Source of the DNA: Candidatus Collierbacteria bacterium GW2011_GWB1_44_6
Lineage (GTDB): Bacteria; Patescibacteriota; Microgenomatia; UBA1400; MFAQ01
Assembly: GCA_000998025.1 (NCBI GenBank)
Contig: LCJG01000025.1
Span: forward strand, 1 to 12,788
Direction: 5' to 3'
DNA length: 12,788 nt
Below the pieces are notes generated by a model. That model saw only the letters and a program-made list of their open reading frames with translations, made no database searches and was not told the DNA's origin. Positions within the stretch are counted from its first letter, which is position 1, and each line of letters begins with the position of its first letter. Below, piece by piece: positions 7,738-12,788 of this stretch. The position numbers and the translations under genes were made by a program.

Positions 7738-9297
7738 TTACTTGTTTATTTTTGGATAGAGGTATTCGGAGAAAGCGTATTGTAGGGAGAAATAGATGTA
7801 GATAAGGATGAAGTATGAGGGGCGTATTATCATGGCTGTAGTACTCGTAAGAAGTGCGACTATTAAAGGTATAGCTCTTATATCGTAAATTGATTTTAGA
7901 AGACGACTACGGTCATCTAGCGGTTTTGTGGGCATTGGAAAGAGACAACTGGTGAGGATTATTTGACCTTTGAATAAGTTATTCTTCCAAGACCGTCCTA
8001 TGCTAGACAAACTAATATATATATTTTCAGGTATGGGGCTTTTTAGATTGAAGTAGCCCTGCGTGTCTGTGACTACAGATTGCCAGGGGTGGTCTAATTT
8101 ATCTGAGATAAAAATATCAATAAAGCAGAAAGCTGAAGTCCGATATTTTTTGGCTCTGAGAAAGGGATAAGCGAGAATAAACAAGAACTGGTGAATGAAC
8201 CGGAGAGGAGTTTTGGTGCCAATTGCGGCCATGGTGAGATGTAGGGGTAATCCAAAAATAATTAGGACGATGAGAAAGTTATAAAAAAGATCGATAGGAC
8301 TAAATTTGGCAGGTGACTTTACCGGAGGAGGAGTGGGTGAAACTGGTGGTCTGAAGACGATCTGGGTGGGGGTGATCACATTGAGCAAGCCTGGAGGGGG
8401 AGTAACCGGGGATGGCAAGACCAATTCTGGAAATGTGGTGGGCGTGGGTGAGCCGGTTAGGGTGGCGGAAGGGCTGGCAGAGGGAGTAACTATGATTGAT
8501 GTTCCGTAAGTGATGAAAAAATCGGGAAAGGTGGTGGAGTTTCCGGCTGCATCAGTGGCCGATGCTTTTAATGTATATGTCCGGCCGTTTATCAGTCCGC
8601 TAAAACGGTGTTCCCAAAGTGCAGTGGGGGCATTTGAGGTATAGGTCTGATTGGTGCAGGGTATATTTTGTGGACATACCAAGATTATTTGAAAATTAGC
8701 ATAGGCTTCTACACCGCCCTTTAATAGTGGACTGGCTGTCTGAACAGTAAAGTAACGGCTGTCTATAGCCGGTATACTGGCGGGAATACTGGAGGTCCAA
8801 GAAATGGAAAGTTCTTCAACACTCGTGAGTGAGACAAAAGGAGAAATGGAGTCTATGTAGAAAGTTCTCGTTTCCGAACTGGCAGAATTGCCGGCGTCAT
8901 TGAAGGCGGTAACACTCCAGGTGTGATATCCCTGTGTCAGATCTGTTTTGGGCGAGACGTAAAATATACCTCCGGAAGCGGAGGCGGAATAAAAATAGAA
9001 ATCGACTGAGGTGAGGGAATTCGACAAAGAAGACGCAAAGAGGGCGCCGTCCAGATACAAATCGAAATGGTTAAGAGGACTAATGGGTAATGGGCTTGGA
9101 CGTGACCAAGAAAGTGTTGGTCTGGTGGTCTGGACTGTTGCATTTGCTCCGGGTGATATAAGGATAGGGGGATTGACGGAGAGGTCTGGAACAGTGGCCG
9201 ATACCGGAGTTTGTGCGGCACGAGACGGTCGGGCAAAAAGAAGCATCCAGGGAATAAGGAATACGGCAACGATAATGACTTTGATAACAGCTTTCAC
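7738..9297 (-). CDS. Surface protein with two Ig/Fn3-like domains, Pro/Thr stalk and three membrane segments
   Basis: The 519-residue frame starts at GTG (9295-9297), chosen because the following MKAVIKVIIVAVFLIPWMLL makes a typical signal peptide, probably cleaved near residue 27 (RPSRA/AQ). Residues about 42-150 and 151-265 look like Ig/fibronectin-III domains (PTLSWSRP; YHTWSVTAFNDAGNSASS; YTLKASATDAAGNST). Residues 268-332 form a Pro/Thr/Ser-rich stalk (TPSASPSATLTGSPTPTT). A transmembrane helix lies at about 336-357. Residues about 385-455 resemble a carboxypeptidase-regulatory-like beta domain (SVVTDTQGYFNLKSPIPENI). Two more hydrophobic segments follow at about 474-491 and 494-510. If the signal peptide is cleaved, the Ig domains are outside and the regulatory-like domain inside. 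The gene follows the DUF916-like gene by 21 nt and is last in the operon. The exact function is unknown; a surface anchor or scaffold is inferred. Confidence 0.9.
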   Translation of the reverse strand: MKAVIKVIIVAVFLIPWMLLFARPSRAAQTPVSATVPDLSVNPPILISPGANATVQTTRPTLSWSRPSPLPISPLNHFDLYLDGALFASSLSNSLTSVDFYFYSASASGGIFYVSPKTDLTQGYHTWSVTAFNDAGNSASSETRTFYIDSISPFVSLTSVEELSISWTSSIPASIPAIDSRYFTVQTASPLLKGGVEAYANFQIILVCPQNIPCTNQTYTSNAPTALWEHRFSGLINGRTYTLKASATDAAGNSTTFPDFFITYGTSIIVTPSASPSATLTGSPTPTTFPELVLPSPVTPPPGLLNVITPTQIVFRPPVSPTPPPVKSPAKFSPIDLFYNFLIVLIIFGLPLHLTMAAIGTKTPLRFIHQFLFILAYPFLRAKKYRTSAFCFIDIFISDKLDHPWQSVVTDTQGYFNLKSPIPENIYISLSSIGRSWKNNLFKGQIILTSCLFPMPTKPLDDRSRLLKSIYDIRAIPLIVALLTSTTAMIIRPSYFILIYIYFSLQYAFSEYLYPKINK

Positions 9298-9318
9298 GTA
9301 AGTCCAGTATATCTTTTT

Positions 9319-10368
9319 TTACTTCTTCTCTTCGAGGGTCTCTAACTCACGCTTTAATTCGGCAACTTCTTTTTCCAAGACTTCTTGGTGTTTTTTGCTG
9401 CGTTTGCCCAGTAAGACGACGACCAAGAGAACTGAGATGATGGCGATGAGTGAGTAGATGACTAAACGGATGGGGAAGAGCCAGAAGAAAATGGTGGCGG
9501 ACAGCAGGGCTCCGGTGGTGCCGTAGGCTAAATTTAGATCGGCTTTGTAGCGTCCCCATCCCCATTTGTTGTTCCAGGTAGAGCTGAAATCCCGGATGGT
9601 TTCTGGGAATATGTTACCTGCTTCCAGAGGAAGTTCAGCCACTTTTGAATTTAGGGGATTGGAGATGGTGATACTACCTTTGGGATTGATATGAATATCG
9701 GAAATGTTTTCAATAGTACCAGTGAACTCAACAGGTCCTTGTTCGAGAAATTTGGGGGTAGTGAATTTGATAATGCTTGCATTCTCGGTGATATCTCCAC
9801 TAACGGTCACATATATGAGTGAACCGACACGTTGGCCAATTAGTGAAGCGGTTTTTTTTAGTTCTCCGGGTTTGATATCACCATTTGGCATATAGGTAAT
9901 CATGGCGTAGTGGCCACCGGCCAAGGCACTCACGGGAACTCGAACGGTAATCCTGACTATCTGTGTCCCTTTCGCGTCAACGGGTATTGTTTTGGGGGCG
10001 GTAATCCAATTTTTTAGAGACCAGCGGCTATTGACTGATGAAGAAACCGGGATAGGAGTACCAATAGAGTCAATCACGATGAAGTCGTCTACAGTCACTG
10101 TATATATTTGGGAGACATCAGAATCGTTTCTGACTTTGAGTTCTGCGGTTAAGGTCTTTCCTGGATCAGTTGATAGGATCAATCTTGGGGGAATGGCGGT
10201 GATGGATGATTGAGCGTGAACAAAAACAGTCTGTGAAAAAAATAAGGAGATGAAAATAATAAATGTCATTCCGACCGAACGAAGTGAGTGGAGGAATCTC
10301 ACTCCAGTGGTGTGGGATCTTTCGACTCGCTTTGCTAGCTCAAGATGACGGTATGGTTTTGTATTCAT
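9319..10368 (-). CDS. DUF916/WxL-interacting-like membrane-anchored surface protein; start may be 10269
   Basis: The longest frame has 349 residues from ATG 10368, 5 nt after the previous stop. Residues 7-34 are encoded by a palindromic repeat. The internal ATG at 10269 (residue 34) starts directly at the signal peptide MTFIIFISLFFSQTVFVHA, so it is the more natural mature start; neither start has a visible Shine-Dalgarno. Residues about 53-190 look like the N-terminal Ig-like domain of DUF916/WxL-interacting proteins (AIPPRLILSTDPGKTLTAEL; SALAGGHYAMITYMPNGD). Residues about 195-285 form a second beta domain (PVEFTGTIENISDIHINPKG), comparable in place to the host-binding domain of that family. 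A membrane helix follows at about 294-320, then a charged coiled coil, KKHQEVLEKEVAELKREL, which should be cytoplasmic. In Firmicutes, DUF916 proteins pair with WxL-domain proteins on the cell wall. Here the preceding gene has a WxL-like C-terminus, so partnership is inferred. The family match is by eye. Confidence 0.88.
   Translation of the reverse strand: MNTKPYRHLELAKRVERSHTTGVRFLHSLRSVGMTFIIFISLFFSQTVFVHAQSSITAIPPRLILSTDPGKTLTAELKVRNDSDVSQIYTVTVDDFIVIDSIGTPIPVSSSVNSRWSLKNWITAPKTIPVDAKGTQIVRITVRVPVSALAGGHYAMITYMPNGDIKPGELKKTASLIGQRVGSLIYVTVSGDITENASIIKFTTPKFLEQGPVEFTGTIENISDIHINPKGSITISNPLNSKVAELPLEAGNIFPETIRDFSSTWNNKWGWGRYKADLNLAYGTTGALLSATIFFWLFPIRLVIYSLIAIISVLLVVVLLGKRSKKHQEVLEKEVAELKRELETLEEKK
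10265..10349. repeat. 85-bp imperfect palindromic repeat (REP/RPE-like) inside the 5' end of a gene
   Basis: The segment begins GTCATTCCGACCGAACGAAG and ends in the inverted GTCATCTTGAGCTAGCAAAG. The two arms match at about two thirds of positions over some 37 bases, so the DNA or RNA could fold into a long hairpin. The type (GTCATTCCGA...GGAATCTC) is a widely dispersed small palindrome in several bacterial lineages. In the host gene it is open and reads RHLELAKRVERSHTTGVRF, a peptide typical of translated copies of this repeat rather than of a protein domain. Confidence 0.8.
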
Positions 10369-10373
10369 TGTGT

Positions 10374-11840
10374 TTAGAAACTGGCAGTAGCAGTATAAGT
10401 AATTTGATTTTCGTAGTCACCAGCTGCTTGGGTGGCAGCCACGGAAACACGGTAGCAGACGTTGGCGGTATGGGCGTCGGAAGTGCCCGTGCTGGACATG
10501 ATGGTAGCCACTAGCGGTGAATCCGGGTCAGCGATGGAAGGGAAGCGGCGAGTGTTGAAGGTGGCGCCGGTGGAGTCAAAGGGGACAGTGGCTAAATTGA
10601 CAGATTTTAAAGTGTAACCAAAACCGGGGTGGGCAGCGGCAGTATCCCAGGTGTCTGAGGTGATTTCGTCGGCGGTACCATTGTCTCCACTGGTGTCAGC
10701 AATAAACGGAGTGGTACCACCGTCTTTGCCGAGCTGGTCGTTTTCTTGAGCAGTAACAGTGTATCCATTGACGGCATTGGTGGAAACGGTGAGAAGATGA
10801 GCGGCGTCTTTGAAGGTGTTGAGAGAAAGGGTTCCAAAAGGAACGGCTAAGGGGGCGTTGACACCCGTGCTGGTGTCGACGTCGGTTTGGTTTGTGGCTC
10901 CCGTACCGCAAGGGTTGGCTCCAGAAGCGATCCCGGTAATGGTGAAGGTAATGGAGGGGTCGACGGTGGCAGTGACGCGGACAGATTCGATCACGCCGAT
11001 TTTGGCTTGAGTTTGGTCGGTGGCGGTGGCGGTGGCAGGATCGGCGCCGGCGGAGAAGTTTTGAACGATGACGGTGTAAGTGTCGGCTTCTCCTAGACTA
11101 TGGCCTGATACCGGGGCAGGGGCAATGGGTGTATTGACTCCGGTGACAGCGCCGATGGTGAGCTGAATCGGGGTGTTGATAGCGCCTGCGCCGGAGTAGT
11201 GAAACTCCATACAGTGGTAATTGGCCGGGGCAGTACAACCTGTACCGCCGGAAACAGTGGCGGCATTGTTGCTAAACGTATAGCCAGCGGAGGGTGAGGC
11301 GGTAATATCGACGGTGCCGCCAAAATCAAAACCGGTAGAGTCGGGGATGGAATCGTTTTGGTTGGAGGAGGCGGCTGGAATGAGAACACGAAAGAAACCA
11401 TCGGCGATAGCAGTAGCGGTATTGAAGGTGATGACGTGCTGTGGAGTAGAAAGTAGAAAGATTGTATCAGTGTCATCGGCATCACCCGCATCCAAAGTGG
11501 TAGTGACAGTGAACTCGTCGCCGTCAACAATGGAAGCAATTTCGTATTCATTGGTGCCTCCGATGGTAACCAGATCCCCAACTTTAAGACCGGCAGTATC
11601 GATGGAGTTTGCCTCAGCTGCATCGGTGGTATATATCCAGACATGGGTACTGCCGGCAGCGGTGGGAGACTTGACCCTGCCGGAAAAAGAAAGACGGGAT
11701 GATTGCAGTGTATCTTTGACCGTAGTTAAGTTGGCCGAGCTGATTGGCTTGGGGTGGGCAAGATTTGAGACTAATAGTAGGGTGATTAGCGATAGTACAA
11801 CAGAGAGTAGATTTTCTCTTTTACAAGCCGGAAGGGTCAT
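10374..11840 (-). CDS. Secreted beta-rich surface protein with WxL-like C-terminal domain
   Basis: The 488-residue protein starts at ATG 11840, 12 nt after the preceding stop; no Shine-Dalgarno is visible. A signal peptide (residues 1-36, core LLSVVLSLITLLLVS) probably ends near ISSA/NL. Residues 38-130 form a beta domain (LTTVKDTLQSSRLSFSGRV; KVGDLVTIGGTNEYEIASIV). The middle is Gly/Thr/Ala-rich with Cys202 and Cys210. Residues about 283-488 resemble a WxL domain in layout: SVRVTATVDPSITFTITGI, then LSLNTFKDAAHLLTVSTNAV and NGYTVTAQENDQL, ending YRVSVAATQAAGDYENQITY. The tryptophan of the classical W-x-L motif is not seen (the last strand is ITYTATASF). Cys311 and Cys462 could form a disulphide. 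There is no C-terminal membrane helix, so the protein is likely released or held by a partner. It sits between two DUF916-like membrane proteins, which in Firmicutes are partners of WxL proteins. The role in attachment is inferred. Confidence 0.88.
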   Translation of the reverse strand: MTLPACKRENLLSVVLSLITLLLVSNLAHPKPISSANLTTVKDTLQSSRLSFSGRVKSPTAAGSTHVWIYTTDAAEANSIDTAGLKVGDLVTIGGTNEYEIASIVDGDEFTVTTTLDAGDADDTDTIFLLSTPQHVITFNTATAIADGFFRVLIPAASSNQNDSIPDSTGFDFGGTVDITASPSAGYTFSNNAATVSGGTGCTAPANYHCMEFHYSGAGAINTPIQLTIGAVTGVNTPIAPAPVSGHSLGEADTYTVIVQNFSAGADPATATATDQTQAKIGVIESVRVTATVDPSITFTITGIASGANPCGTGATNQTDVDTSTGVNAPLAVPFGTLSLNTFKDAAHLLTVSTNAVNGYTVTAQENDQLGKDGGTTPFIADTSGDNGTADEITSDTWDTAAAHPGFGYTLKSVNLATVPFDSTGATFNTRRFPSIADPDSPLVATIMSSTGTSDAHTANVCYRVSVAATQAAGDYENQITYTATASF

Positions 11841-11852
11841 GTATTAAATATG

Positions 11853-12788
11853 TCACTGTTGAGTTTCGCTGTCAATGTCAACCACTTTGTATTTGGTGGT
11901 TCGAACAATGGTGACTAAAAAAGCTGTAGCAAAAATCAAACCGATGAGAATTTTGAAAGGAAAGAGAATCAGATTGATGGAATTTTCGGCGTTGGCATTA
12001 TCTGTTTTAATGGAAACGGTGACTTGATATATACCGAGACGTCCAAGGTCGGGTGTAAAGGTAAATTTTCCACCTTCGCTGTTCAGTAAGGCTCTTTTTG
12101 TTTTGGAAATAACATTTATGGGAAGAATGCCTTCGAGGTGGATTGGCTGGTCACTGCGGCCGGTGACTTTAAAAATACCTTTGGTCTCTGCAGTGAAGTC
12201 ACCGAGATTGAGGGCGTTGGCTCGGAAACTTAGGGGTGTGATATTGTCAGCTATATAGTAGTTGCCAATCTTGATGACCGATCCCGATTCAGGGGAAATA
12301 TCCTCCACTCTAAGTAGTGTGGGAGGATTGGCTTCTTGGGAGATGGTGATGAGAAGATTTGAGCCTACTGTGGCGCTGACCAGACTGCCTTGATAGTCTA
12401 TTCCATTTATATTTGCATAAGTGGAAATTAGCAAAGATCCATAGATATCCCTGACCGGTGCGTTTTCTGGTGCAGAAAGATTGACAATCAGCTGTTCTGA
12501 AGACCCCCCCTTGATTAAGAAGGGGTCGCCGAATTTGATATTACTATTGGCTAAACTAAAATATGACAGCCAAGGAGCGGTGGCCCGGAGATCGATTTTC
12601 GGATTTCCGAGAGTGTCGGAGTCGGAAAACGGAATCAGTCTGGCGACGAAGAACTTGTCATCGCTTGTTAGATTGTCTATTTTGAAAACTTGAGTGATAG
12701 ATTTGCCGGGCTTGATGTGGACACGGAGAAGCGGCGGGTAGACGGAAAGACCGTAGCCTGCGGCGGAAACAGAAGAGGGAGTGAATAG
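11853..12788 (-). CDS. DUF916/WxL-interacting-like membrane-anchored protein, 5' end outside the window
   Basis: The frame is open from the right edge to TGA at 11853-11855, giving 311 residues. A TTG at 12432-12434 could be read as a start, but the 118 codons before it clearly belong to the same domain, so the gene begins outside the window. The first visible residues, LFTPSSVSAA, look like the end of a signal peptide. Next comes an Ig-like domain of DUF916 type (GYGLSVYPPLLRVHIKPGKS; FKIDNLTSDDKFFVARLIPF) reaching to about residue 150, including APENAPVRDIYGSLLISTYA. A second beta domain spans about 155-265 (FRANALNLGDFTAETKG; GKFTFTPDLGRLGIYQVTV). A membrane helix lies at about 273-295 (LILFPFKILIGLIFATAFLV), then a short cytoplasmic tail ending DSETQQ. 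Domain order matches the protein two genes downstream, although the sequences differ, so the two are diverged paralogues. It is the first visible gene of the operon. Confidence 0.88.
   Translation of the reverse strand, partial: LFTPSSVSAAGYGLSVYPPLLRVHIKPGKSITQVFKIDNLTSDDKFFVARLIPFSDSDTLGNPKIDLRATAPWLSYFSLANSNIKFGDPFLIKGGSSEQLIVNLSAPENAPVRDIYGSLLISTYANINGIDYQGSLVSATVGSNLLITISQEANPPTLLRVEDISPESGSVIKIGNYYIADNITPLSFRANALNLGDFTAETKGIFKVTGRSDQPIHLEGILPINVISKTKRALLNSEGGKFTFTPDLGRLGIYQVTVSIKTDNANAENSINLILFPFKILIGLIFATAFLVTIVRTTKYKVVDIDSETQQ

Noticed and set aside
7622..7759. Forward-strand ORF of 45 codons (56 if GTG at 7589) in the AT-rich gap, with protein-like composition
   Set aside because: It has no ribosome site, overlaps the 3' end of the convergent 519-aa gene by 22 bp, and has no recognisable domain; chance is sufficient in AT-rich DNA.
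11093..11644. Minus-strand frame of 183 codons
   Set aside because: It lies wholly inside the 488-aa gene in another frame and is Pro/Ser/Leu-rich in the manner of frame shadows.
11314..11847. Long plus-strand frame of 177 codons
   Set aside because: It is antisense to the 488-aa gene, whose product has a signal peptide and recognisable domain layout. The plus-strand product has no features. The same holds for the other plus-strand frames, e.g. 5031-5366 and 9011-9301.
11853..12434. Gene starting at the TTG at 12434
   Set aside because: The frame is open to the window edge and the residues before the TTG complete an Ig-like domain and the end of a signal peptide, so the gene is simply cut by the window.
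1..12788. Recoded UGA (Gracilibacteria/SR1-type code)
   Set aside because: None of the genes needs an in-frame TGA to be read through, and the right-hand gene ends naturally at TGA.

Overview
All convincing genes lie on the minus strand, so the window is transcribed right to left. The genes are large, secreted or membrane-anchored surface proteins of low-complexity beta/Ig-like type. Short intergenic gaps and few Shine-Dalgarno sequences fit the style of a Candidate Phyla Radiation (Patescibacteria) genome, probably of the Microgenomates group. That placement rests on remembered protein style, not on a marker gene. The genes read through with the standard bacterial code, and TAA, TAG and TGA all appear as stops.

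Layout in transcription order: (1) 12788-11853, the 3' part of a membrane-anchored protein resembling DUF916/WxL-interacting proteins, cut by the right edge. (2) 11840-10374, a 488-aa secreted beta protein with a WxL-like C-terminal domain. (3) 10368-9319 (true start perhaps 10269), a second DUF916-like protein with a C-terminal membrane anchor and coiled coil; an 85-bp palindromic repeat lies in its 5' end. (4) 9297-7738, a 519-aa protein with a signal peptide, two Ig/Fn3-like domains, a Pro/Thr/Ser stalk and three membrane segments. These four are 5-21 nt apart and look like one operon for a cell-surface complex.

An AT-rich gap (7301-7737) follows. It carries a good sigma70-type promoter (TTGACT, 17 bp, TATAGT) pointing into a small 45-aa membrane-protein ORF (7300-7163) and then a giant gene (7117-1484, 1877 aa). 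The giant protein has two tyrosine-recombinase core-binding (SAM-like) domains without a catalytic domain, a basic stretch, one transmembrane helix, and a very long repeat-rich fibre with at least ten phage-tail-fibre-like GIG repeats.

The giant gene stops at a TAG at 1484-1486, but the +1 frame is open from 1494 to the left edge (498 codons). It has no credible start of its own and encodes what looks like the rest of the same fibre. The true gene is therefore probably at least 2370 codons, interrupted by a one-base frameshift. The main candidates for something new are the recombinase-domain/surface-fibre fusion and the WxL/DUF916-like surface operon beside it.
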